DNA of 64,000 nt. Source: Symsagittifera roscoffensis (Eukaryota; Xenacoelomorpha; Acoela; Convolutidae). The stretch covers positions 47,351,467 to 47,415,466 of the forward strand of contig NC_087070.1 in the NCBI RefSeq assembly GCF_963678635.1. Reading direction: 5' to 3'. The notes under the pieces are model-generated. The model saw only the letters and a program-made list of their open reading frames with translations. It ran no database searches and was not told the DNA's origin. Position numbers and translations under genes: made by a program. The stretch's first letter is position 1; every line of letters begins with the position of its first letter. Below, in pieces: positions 35,901 through 47,900 of the stretch.

Positions 35901-38900
35901 GGGTTTTTATACGAGCCAGAGGGTAGTGTCCCCTTGGGCTGCGTTCGTCAACATTCCACACTAAATCTCCTGTTTTTAAAATAACGTCACTATCGGAGTG
36001 CCACTTACTGCATTTATTCAGCGCTGGCACATAATCTCGCAGCCAACGACTCCAAATTGCGTTGGCGTAGCTTTGCGCTCGGATATATTGCTTTTTCGGC
36101 CTAACAAATAATGATTGGGAGTTAACACCTCGAAACCATCCGGACTTGCACTTACTGATACTATAGGTCGAGCGTTCGGTGATTGTTCTACAAGACAGAA
36201 AGTTGTTTCAAGAACTTCGGGAGTGAGCTTTCTACTTCCTATTATTGCGTAGAATACCCTTTTACAACACCGAACGAGACGTTCCCAAGAACCACCGTGA
36301 TGTGGGGCTGCCGGGGGTTAAATTTCCACTTAATACCCTTTTTCGCCAGCTCTGGGGGTGCTTGTCCGTTCACGACTGAATACAATTCAAGAGTTCTTTC
36401 TCGGCTCCCACAAAATTGGTGCCGTTATCAGACCAAATGACTGATAGAGTGCCGCGACGGGCAATGAATCTTTCGATTACCATTACACACGCACTCGTTT
36501 CCATGGATGAGACAATCTCAATATGTACAGCTCTTGTGGTCATACATGTAAAAAAGAAGCACCATCGTTTTTCAGAACTCGTCCTGATTGAGACGTAAAA
36601 TGGTCCAAAATAACCAACACCACACTTTGTGAAGGGAGTTTGGCGGTAACCAAGCCTTTCAACTGGAAGCTCTGCCATCATAAGTGTGACAGTTTTTGGC
36701 TTTGCGCTTCCTACATATAAGGCAGTGGACTTCAATGGACTTTAATAAAGAGCGAAGGTTCAAGATTGCGAACTCTAAGTGAATTACAGCTTGCAGGTAG
36801 TCTAAGAACTGGTGCTGATAGCGATAATGAATATCACTGACGAACAATTTCACCAGAGTATGCCTTCCATCAAGGATTATGGGGTGTTTTGTGTCACATT
36901 CAATATCAACTAGGCGGCGAATTTGCCCAGTTGAACGAATGAGGAATCCAGGACCCATAAACGGTGCATATTGTGCGATACGACTAGACTTTTCGACGGT
37001 TTTTTCGCAGGACAGGAGTAAATATTCCGCTTCAAAAGATTCCTTTTGGGAAATCAACAAAAGTCGTTGTTTGGCGGTTTCTAATTCAACCGGATCGGTT
37101 ATTTCCTTGAGTTTAGTGCGGTAGTGCCGGTGTTTCGGACTAAGTCTGAGCATGAAGGCAACCACTCGCTGGAGTTTACGAAACGAGCTGAATTCTCCCC
37201 ATGCAAAAAAAAATGGGTTGTTTTTGTTTTTGTGCAACGTTTGAAAAAATAGAGACCTGCTCCAAACCTTCATTTGGGTCACAAGCGGGACCAGCCAGGC
37301 GGATTTTCTTAAGTACTTCTATGCTCGGCTTGAAAGGCCACTCGCCACTTTTCAGCAGACTTGGCCCGTTTACCCAGCTGCTTGTTTTTAAGGACTCCGC
37401 TGAGATTCCTCTGGTTCCCGTATCAGCAGGTTTGTCTCCACTTAAGACGTGAAACCACTGGTCTACGGTCGTATTTTCCAGAATATCTCCAATCCGGTTT
37501 GCCACGAACATGGGTTGCTTACTACATGAACGTGTTTGACACAGGAATGGTTGGAGCTTTGAGGACATCTTTCTTCAAGCGGGTAGCGAGTAACGCGGCC
37601 TGCAGTTCAAGCTTCGGGATTGAAAGCGCTTTCATGGGCGCGACTCTTGCTTTTCCAAAGACAAAGGCAATTTCTGTTTCGAGTGAAGTTTTCACAAGGG
37701 CGCGAAGAAAAGCTACAGCACAAAAGACTTCTTCTGAGCTGTCACCGAACATGTGTAACTCAACCCAATCGACTGGTGCGGAGAAGTAGCTGCGCTTTAT
37801 ACTCATTTTTCCTAGAGATGGCAAACCAGAGTGCCAGGCAAGAAATGTTGTCTTGATATCAACGGGTAGCTCATCATCCCATTGTTGGCCATGAATGTGC
37901 TAGATTTCTTTCAACAATAATCGCGCTCTCACGGTATAGGGCGCTACAATAGCTATGGGGTCGAAAACGGAAGAGACAAAACTTAACACTGTTCGCTGTG
38001 TTATCGAATTTTTAAGTTCACGGTTGACACCACGGCTTACGACCAAAGTGTCGTCGATATGGTCCCACTTCAGACCAAGAACATGGGAAGAATTATCCAC
38101 ACAAGTTACAATGTTTTTGCGGCGAGCTTTGGGGCGGGTTTAACTTTTTATTAATTTTAGTTACGTTACTTAGAACTTAGTTAATTTAAAACCACCTAGA
38201 GCTAACAGAGTAATCAACTCTTGACTCATTTTAAATGCAACATCAGGGTCCTCAAAGGAGTCTAGGTAGCCGTCCATATAAAATTTCTCTAGAACTGCGG
38301 ACACTGCGTCAGGGAACATCGCCTGATTATCCATTGCAGTCCGTTGCAATGCATAATTTGCACAAGTTGGCGAATCTCTCGCTCCAAAGATATGTCTGGT
38401 GTACTGCTGTACAACCACATCGGCTGTGGGGTCCTCCTGCCGCAGAAAACGAAGAGATGGTTGGTCCTCTGGAAGGACGCCGACTTGTAGGAACATCCCT
38501 TCAATGTCAGCCGATACGGCAAAATGATGTTGACAAAAACGGAGGAGAACGAACACAAGGTTTTGCAGTAGGTCGGGTCCTACTAGCAACGATTTGTTCA
38601 ATGACGTACCGTGGAATTTAGACGCTCCGTTAAGGACACGCCTCACTTCACCAGGTTTGTTTGGGTTCACCACGGGATGGTGAGGAAGATACCACTCGCA
38701 TACCACGGTTCGAAAAATTATGGGGAGGAACTTGAATCACGTATCCTTTATTCAAATCATCTTCAATAGTTTTTGAGTATTGATCCCTCAAGTGAGGATC
38801 TTTCGCTAAACGTTTTTCCAACGATTTTAACTGAACCAAAGAGAAATAGTAATTGTCTGGTAACATGATAGATTCTTCTGCCCAAAGCATACCTACCGCG

Positions 38901-41900
38901 TATCTTGATCCATCATGGACGGTGGAGGAATCAAGTATTTTAGCCGCCTTTTTGTCGTCGGTTGAACGGGAGTCGACCTGTTTGTAGGCTCCGTATGACT
39001 CTATTTCATACCAGCGTTTGATTTGACAAGCTAGTTCCGTATCATCCGTATTGAACTTGAAACAAGTAGAAAGGAAACCAGTAGATGTCGGCATTGGGCC
39101 GCTCAAGACCGAGCCTATTGGAAGGCGAACCGTGACGGGCGAAGTGTTTGGATTGGCCTCACTCTTGAAATACTCCTCAGGCCGAATAGCATGGAAGGAG
39201 TCTTGACCAATTATTAAGTCTACATCGGCGTAGCTATACACAATTGGTTTGATTGGAGCAAGGTACGGATACTTGCTCTGTAATGCAGGGATGTTGACGG
39301 TATCGGTACCGCCTTTAAGTTCAACCTTGACAAATGCGGTTAATTCGAATATGTATTCGAATCCTCGAAGTTAGAAGATACCTTCATCTGAACTTGTTTC
39401 ATTTTAACAACAGTCGTTGTGTTAATACCATTTACTGTGAGATCCAAATCTCTTCCTGAAAAATTCAGACATTTGACTAATTTAGCCAACATCCAGGAAT
39501 GACTAGATGCTGAGTCACACAATGTTAAACAATCAGCACTCTGGAAATCGGTGGAAACTTGGATCTTGATTATGGGCAGTAACCCTTTTGATGTTATGAT
39601 TGATGATTGGTCGTTCGAGATTGCGCAACTTACATTAAACGGAACGGGATTAATGTCTGCATGATTCGAACTTGCGTTCGGTATATTCTTGCTGAATGAT
39701 TTTCGATCAGCATTTGTGCTCGCTTTATCCGGCTCTGCATTATATCTTGTTTGACCAGCGTTGGGTCTTGTATGGCTATCATTTTGTCCGGATTTCGACT
39801 AGAAAAAACACGTTCAGCACCATGGAGAAGTATACTATGGGTGCTAGTGCAACCTGGTTTGGTGCATTTCTTTGCTCTGGTACCTTGCCGGAATGCGTGG
39901 TTCCCTTGTAAGCAGGAGAAGCACAATTTGTTTTCCGCAGAGAATTTCGCACGTTGTGTTGGGGTTTTCCCCTTAAACACAGAGCACTTCCACAAGGCAT
40001 GTTTCCCTTTGCAGAGGATACAAGATGGATATTCAAACTTTTTCTCAACTGTACTTGTCGAGGCAAAAACTCTTGTTACAGCTTTAGTTTTGGATGGCTC
40101 TTCGATTTTGGGCTTTCCAGGCATATTTTTCATTTGCTCATGAGCTTCTGCTTTATCTTTTAACCAATTGTTAAAGTCAATTAGGTTGGGGCGTGACCAA
40201 TTACGTTTCACGACAAAAAGTGACCACGATTCTCTGATGTTTGGTGGGATTTTCGAAAGAGCTTGATTTAACAAAGAGACGTTTTTAAAATGTTCTTCAT
40301 AATCAAGATATCTAAAGACAGCCACTAGACTTGAAATGGTCATCGAGAAGCTAATGATGTTCTCAGAGTTGTGCATTCGAAGCTGCGGGAAACTGGACAA
40401 TTTTTCAGGGTGGGCCGTAATTACGTTTTGTGGCTGGCCAAGTTTCTTTCTAGAGTTTTCAGAGCATCCTTATACATTTTTCCACTGTATGCGAACTCTG
40501 CTATGGCTGACTTAGCTTTTCCCGTGACTAATGTTTTTAAATAAGTTAACTTCACATCATCGCTTATGGACGCTGCGTCTACAGTACTGCAAAATTGGCC
40601 AAACCATTCGTGCCATTGGAGCGGGTTGCCATCGTACTGGGCCAGCTTCCATTCTGGAAGGGGATCCTTCTTTGAGACTGACAGAGCTTGGACTAAGTCA
40701 TTCAGTGTCACGGCTTGCGGTTGGGGAGCTGGTTGCAACGACGGCAATGTGTTGCTAGGATCAGCTGCAAAAGGTTGCTGCTGATATATGTAAGTGTTTT
40801 CAGCTGATGCGTCGTGATTGGGAAACCCATAGTAAACGGTACCACAACTTGATACTTGCGGGAATTGTTGCTGAGATATTGGCGTTACGGATGAAAAAAC
40901 ACCAACTGATGGGTTCGTGTTACCATCACTTGTTACCACAGTGATACATTGGGCGACTGCGGGTGTCCACTGGGACATTAGTGGCACATTGGGCTGATTA
41001 ATAACGGCAGACTGTCCGCCAAACGGATTGTTCACTGAAGCAGGGTTGCTATACACGTTATGTGATAGCAAGTTCTGATTTCTGCAGATTAAATTTGCAG
41101 GTGTTTGTGACAAAATGGCATGGGGAGTGTATCCAGAGTATTGATTGGAGATCGTGGGCATGTTTCCAACAACTCGAGAATCGTTAATAAAGTTGTTGAC
41201 GGGGATATGTTGAATGGAAGACGAAGGATGAGGTACAGAGAAGTAACAGCATACCGGAGTTTTGGTAGCTGCTGTTACAGCTGGATTAAAAAATGACAAT
41301 GTATTGTTTTCGCAAAGTGTAGCGTTATTTGAAATAAGCAATGACTGCGTTTCGTGCTCAGGATTAGGGGATACAGCGTGCTTGATTCCATCGCCATTGC
41401 TGACGGAGACGGTTGGTTGATAGGGATAACATTGTTGATCACAATCAAAAGTCTTATTCGGCAACGATAGCCGAGGTGAAGCTCCCGCTGGGGACACATT
41501 TCTGTGTTGATGCGAACCAATTTCTATGTTTATGCAGGTTTCAAACTTTGAAGAAGACGTAACTACCTTGGGTCCTTTTTGGTTTTCTAATGCATGATCA
41601 ACCCAATCGTTTACCCTGTCAGAACGACGATCAACCGAAGACGCCAGCTCGAGATGCTGATCTATTTCAGACTCTTCGAGGTATTCAGTTTCAACCATTT
41701 TTGCTTCAGCTACTTTAATACGATTTTCTTTGCTTAATCGTTCCATTTCAAGCCGACTTTTTTCGATTCGTAAAGGATATTCTTGTTCTTTACGGTCAAT
41801 TTCAAATTTAATTTCTTGTTGTTTTCGTTCCATCTCAATCAGATGCTGTTGCTCTTTGATGATGGCTTCCTGTTGTTTCAGTCTTAAGGTTGCTTCATGT

Positions 41901-44900
41901 TGTTTTTTCAACTCTTCTCGCTTCATCTTCGCTAGGAGCAGTTCTTTGCGGCGCTCACTGGGGGTAAATGATTTTATTGAGCTTTGCTTTCTCGACCCGG
42001 ATTTTGCCGATTTTGATGGAACTTTTGATCGACTAGTTTCACTGACGCAGACCTCTGAAGCTTGATTAGATTCCATATGAGCGCGAGCCTTACCAGTTAC
42101 TTCATCGTTAACTTTAACTATCCTATCCCACCATGCAGCCAACTCCGGTAATATTTTGCTAGGTTTATCGGTTTTATTAGCTAATATCACAAGTTCATCA
42201 TTTTTAGCTAATGCTTTTTCGAGAATACTCTTGCAAGATTCAATTAAGGCGTTTATTTTTCTTTTCCGAATTGGTACCTCTAAACTCTCAGTTATGCGAC
42301 TGTGAACTACGGAAAGCTCATTTTCTAGTGATGTTCGACCATTCATCAATCGTCGATGTTTTAACTCAATTTGTTCTGTCATTTTGATTACTTTTAAACT
42401 TGTTCAATTCTACTCAACCGCTCAACTGCTCAGTTTCAGAGAAAAAAGGGAATAATTAATTTAAGACCTTAACTTTAGTACCAATAAATTATATTCTGAC
42501 TCATTAACCAATATCACATATTAGAGCACTTTATTTAACTCCTAGTTGCTGCTCAGCTATTCTTCTGTTTCGATTAGCTTGCCGCGTTTTCCTGGCTTAG
42601 GAGTATTTTTCTTTGAAATAATATAGTTCAAATTCTTGCTATAACCCCTAAGGATCGTAAATGTTTTCAGTTCTAGAGAGGGATCCTGGTGTAGTTCTAA
42701 GTACTTTTGCCCTAACTCAGTGAGGTTCTGCTTCCTTCTAGATATCAGGTCTGTTACTATATTAATAACTAATATACCTGACTCTTTCAACTTACTATAT
42801 ATATCTTCCGTACCTACACGTTTACAGTAAACGATTGCATAAATATTGCGTTTATAGTTTAAAAGAATCTTCTTAAGCTGGTTAGGAGTTAGTGCGTTAA
42901 AGTTATTACTACGGTGTCGACTAATAGAGTTATTAACGGCGTCGTGCCAAATAACAATGTCGGTTCGGCTTATGAGATAGTGATCAAGTTGACACTGACA
43001 AGTTTTACGGACGTTTACTGCGTTATGGTTGAAACTTAACCCGGGAATGGCTAAGCACGATTGAGATACACGCTTTTGCGAAGCGGGGGAAAGTATTTTC
43101 AAAGCGTGGTGCAGCGAGCTAGCAGCTAGTATGAACATTGAGTGAATTAAATCAACTTTAGAGGAAAGGATCAAGCAAACCGCGACCTGACCTCCCGCAA
43201 CACCCTGAGCTAACAAGGTTGTAGCAAAAGGTAAGACGATTTGCTTGATAATACGCTACGGGTCTCGACTACGGCTAGTTTCATCCAATTGAACTAGTTT
43301 AGTTAGCTGCACCACGTTTCAAGAACAAACACGGCGTTTTTTCGGAAATTTTTTCGAAAATTTTGGATTTTTTTTCCGAGAATTTTCCAAAAAAAATTTT
43401 TTCCGAACTTTTTTTTCGAAAATTTTTTTTCCACGTTTTCACTCAACGGTTCAAGTTCCAACAATAACCTGATGCTTTTGCGAAATTTTGAGTTTTTTTT
43501 TCTTCTAAAAAGACCGAAATATGGGCAAAAAACTCGACTCGGTCGTGTTAATTAAATTATTATGAAACCAGGCGCTTTGCTGAATAATTTGCGAATTTGG
43601 AAAAAAATCAAAAATTTTCAATTTTTTTTTTCAAAATTTTTGGCTTTTTTTTCGATACGGCGTTGAGCTTACAAAAAACGGTGTTAGGAAAGGTCTCTCT
43701 CGACACCTGGGAAGGCCTCTTTCGATACCTGAAAAGATCTCCGTTTGTAATCAGCTTGTACTCGATGTTTTTCCGTTATATCCTTTTTCCGTTACTAGAT
43801 TTTTCCGTTTGATTTTTTGAAGAAGTTCTGATAGTCAATTGAAGAGTTTAGGACGATGTATTAGGCGGCTTCTGATAAAATGTGTTCTGATGTTTATTAA
43901 CTCTCCAACTTCTCAGTTTGCTCTGGATTTCATCTCTGGACAATTCAGGCAGTTGCTTATTTTCTTCTTCAGCTGTGTCACTGGATGATCGAAGTGGCAC
44001 TCCGTTGTATCTGGCGAGGTCTTGGAAAGGTTTAGGCCGATTTGAATCGTTCAGCTCTTCGATCGCTTATCCGATTGTTTCTGATAATGATTGCACGTTA
44101 CTGATTCCATTTTTTTAAATCGCGCAATTCCTCAGTTCTAAAATTGGCTCCTGACGATTCTGACTATTTCTGGAATAAACTCCTAATGTATCTCGTTTTT
44201 CTTTTCGTAACCTACGGGGCTTATAACTTCTTTGTAATAACAACCACTTAGTCGGTGGTAATATCGTCCGGAATATCTAATGTCCGGGTCGGCGGACCAA
44301 AATATGCCGCACTCTCGTATCCTGTAAGACCTACAAAAACCTGCTTCAATATCTGTAAATTATCGGCAATTTAACAGATAATATAAAGATGAACTAGTTT
44401 AGTTAGCTGCACCACGTTTCAAGAACAAACACGGCGTTTTTTCGGAAATTTTTTCGAAAATTTTGGATTTTTTTTCCGAGAATTTTCCAAAAAAAATTTT
44501 TTCCGAACTTTTTTTTCGAAAATTTTTTTTCCACGTTTTCACTCAACGGTTCAAGTTCCAACAATAACCTGATGCTTTTGCGAAATTTTGAGTTTTTTTT
44601 TCTTCTAAAAAGACCGAAATATGGGCAAAAAACTCGACTCGGTCGTGTTAATTAAATTATTATGAAACCAGGCGCTTTGCTGAATAATTTGCGAATTTGG
44701 AAAAAAATCAAAAATTTTCAATTTTTTTTTCAAAATTTTTGTCTTTTTTTTCGATACGGCGTTGAGCTTACAAAAAACGGTGTTAGGATAACGTAATTAA
44801 GGTTTATGAGGCCGGTTTTTTCTTAAACCCACAGAAAATTTTCTGATGAGGTTTTGGTATCGAGAAAAATTGGGGGTTACGATTTTGCCATCAAAAAACC

Positions 44901-47900
44901 TCGTATCAGAATTTAAAGCATCAAATCAGCAAGTTAGCACAAATGGATAAAGTTTTGGTTTTTTAGTCTTACAAGTTTTGTAGCGGCGTTCACCGGTAGA
45001 TTCCAAAAATCCACAGAAAACTTCGGATCTTGAGAAAAAATAGGTGTCCACAATCCACAATCAGGATATCTGAAAAGGCCTCCGTTCGGATTGACTTCTA
45101 TAAGACACCTGAAAAGGCCTCTTTCGACGCCCGAAAAGGTCTCTCTCGACACCTGGGAAGGCCTCTTTCGATACCTGAAAAGATCTCCGTTTGTAATCAG
45201 CTTGTACTCGATGTTTTTCCGTTATATCCTTTTTCCGTTACTAGATTTTTCCGTTTGATTTTTTGAAGAAGTTCTGATAGTCAATTGAAGAGTTTAGGAC
45301 GATGTATTAGGCGGCTTCTGATAAAATGTGTTCTGATGTTTATTAACTCTCCAACTTCTCAGTTTGCTCTGGATTTCATCTCTGGACAATTCAGGCAGTT
45401 GCTTATTTTCTTCTTCAGCTGTGTCACTGGATGATCGAAGTGGCACTCCGTTGTATCTGGCGAGGTCTTGGAAAGGTTTAGGCCGATTTGAATCGTTCAG
45501 CTCTTCGATCGCTTATCCGATTGCTTCTGATAATGATTGCACGTTACTGATTCCATTTTTTTTAATCGCGCAATTCCTCAGTTCTAAAATTGGCTCCTGA
45601 CGATTCTGACTATTTCTGGAATAAACTCCTAATGTATCTCGTTTTTCTTTTCGTAACCTACGGGGCTTATAACTTCTTTGTAATAACAACCACTTAGTCG
45701 GTGGTAATATCGTCCGGAATATCTAATGTCCGGGTCGGCGGACCAGAATATGCCGCACTCTCGTATCCTGTAAGACCTACAAAAACCTGCTTCAATATCT
45801 GTAAATTATCGGCAATTTAACAGATAATATAAAGAATAAACAATATCTGAAACAATGGGTTAAACATTTTTCGGTTAACATTTTTAGCAATATGGTTTCC
45901 AACAATCTCAAAAATCTATAAACATTTTTAATAGCAAACTGACCTTAATCGGACAAACCAGTAGTTTTCAAGGCCTTTTGTCTAAGAAAATCTAATTTTA
46001 GCTTTTTCACTTTCGCGCTATAATGACGTCATTAATTTAAGATTAATTTAAGCGCGAACAAAGTGTACTGGATGGTAAGGAAACTTAAAGTATGCAGATT
46101 TTTAAACCAAGCTAAGCTAATGTCTTTTGCGTTCTTATTTCAAAGTAGTTTGCGACTGTTTGCATCATTCATTGTTGTATAAATCTAATGTTAATATTCA
46201 GTATTTTTGTTTGGTTTCAAAATTAGCTGGCTTGGGACCGTAGCTTTAGAATAAATATAAAACAGCATAAAAGAAAGAAGTTTTTGATAAGATATAAATG
46301 AATCAGATTTCATGATTCTAATACTATTCACAACAATCCGGCTATCGATCTCATTGCTTTATATCAAAAATTTGGTAGTAAACGAGCACAACAAAAGAAT
46401 TGATTTAGCTTCTATTCAGATTTTTGTTTAAAAAAAATTGTGAAAATGATTGAATAGTCATGCATGTGCCACTAAATCGCCATGCCAAAATGTTCATCCA
46501 GTTTTTCCAGAATCGCGATACGCATAGTTCTTCCAGAATTGCAAATTTAGTTGCAAAGAACACGCAATAACACGTAAATAAAGCCAGCAAAACTTATGCT
46601 ATTTTATCTATATGCGTTTTTATACAGCCCGCTTTAAACACTTCTTTGACTTGCGATTGGCGCCATAGTTTGATTTACCACCTATCACCACGCGCCAATC
46701 AAAAAACAACTCAACAAAACAGTTCCTCGCGATACTGAGAAAATGTTTCGAAATTTTTTATTCAAGATCAAATAACGACTTAGAGGCCGAAATAAGTTAT
46801 ATCGCGTGATCCATCTGACGTTTAATTGTTAATTTAATTGTTGAATTGTTAGTTATATAGTTCTGCAGTATATTTTTTGATAATCCTTAAATAAACTATA
46901 TCACTCGATCCGTAAATAATTCTTGCATCTTCGACAACAATTTTTTAATCGATTTCAATTATCCCATAGCTATGCCTTTTTTTAAAAAGAGCGTCGATAT
47001 AAAAAGTAGATCAATATATTTTCCAATTCAAAAACTTAAATGAAAGAAACGGGAATATATCACTCATTTCAAGTAAATTGATAACAATAAGTACTAAAAA
47101 TGACAACTCCACAAAATTAAGATACAAAGCTCAACTGCATCTTTCAGCATAAATGAAACACAAAAAAATGTAAATTTATGCCAAATTAAATTGTTCCTAA
47201 ATTTGCTAAATTTGCAAATGCATAAGTAAAATTTGCAAATTTCTAAGGACCTTGTGAGCAATCTCCCTCCAAACTGATTTAGGGCGATAAAGTTAACTTA
47301 GTTAATTTCGCTTTTTTCGCAAATTGAGCAATGCAATTTTTCAAAACTTTAAAACGCTTTTTTCTCACATTGAGTTGAAATAAGGTGAAAAGTGATCTTA
47401 TTTTTAATTTTGCTTAATATTTTAAAAGAATTTATATGGTGCAATTTGTTTTGCGAAACTTCAGCCCAAAATTGTACCCTGAAAACTGACCATTTTTGAG
47501 GTTTCAGTCAATCAAAGTTACGCTACAATTACCGCGTCAGTTTCTTCAAAAACTATTTCAAAGTGAGCCTCTTACGTAGTCCAGCGAAATTCAAGCAGAG
47601 AATAAATTCCAACAGTTTGAAAAAAATTAAATTCAAATTTGATTGATAACCAAGAAAGTTGTTTTTACTATATAAACCACCAATATTTTATTTAAAAACA
47701 ACTTTTTGAAATTTTCACGCAGTTTTTTGGAGATTATGCTCTGCCTAAACTTTGTTAGAATCTAAAGGAGGCTCATTGTGGTGCAGTTTTTTAAGTAATT
47801 GACCCAGAAATTGTAGCATAATTTTCGATTGACTGAAAAAACTCAAAATGATCCGTTTTCGGGTTAAGCTTTTGGGTCCAATTGTAGCAAAACAAAATGC

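Larger units (their letters stand above)
43290..45835 (-). repeat. Tandem duplication of leader, primer site and LTR edge
   Basis: 43290-44389 (1,100 bp) repeats as 44390-45835 (1,446 bp). The second is longer because it keeps a 347-base segment (about 44788-45134) missing from the first. Each unit includes an 85 bp edge of the LTR and a primer-binding site. The few frames inside are repeat shadows. Confidence 0.88.
35476..46060 (-). mobile_element. BEL/Pao LTR retrotransposon, nearly complete, pol broken
   Basis: 10.6 kb between two 310 bp LTRs. On the - strand the order is 5' LTR, primer-binding site, a long leader (internally duplicated), an extra ORF, gag with Gag-type and zinc-knuckle regions, aspartic protease, reverse transcriptase, RNase H, integrase and a C-terminal DUF5641-type domain. 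This order and these domains define the BEL/Pao group. The LTRs differ at about eight positions, mostly transitions, so insertion is not ancient. No matching target duplication is seen (GTGTG left, AAGTG right). Pol has several frameshifts and lost catalytic residues, so this copy should not be autonomous. Confidence 0.93.

Noticed and set aside
38235-38621. + strand frames opposite pol (also near 37361-37789 and 39751-40143)
   Set aside because: They are antisense shadows of the BEL/Pao pol and gag regions, which carry the recognisable domains on the - strand.
39660-40433. Programmed ribosomal frameshifts in gag-pol
   Set aside because: There are too many breaks, several at non-slippery sites, and catalytic residues are lost as well; decay or sequence error explains them better.
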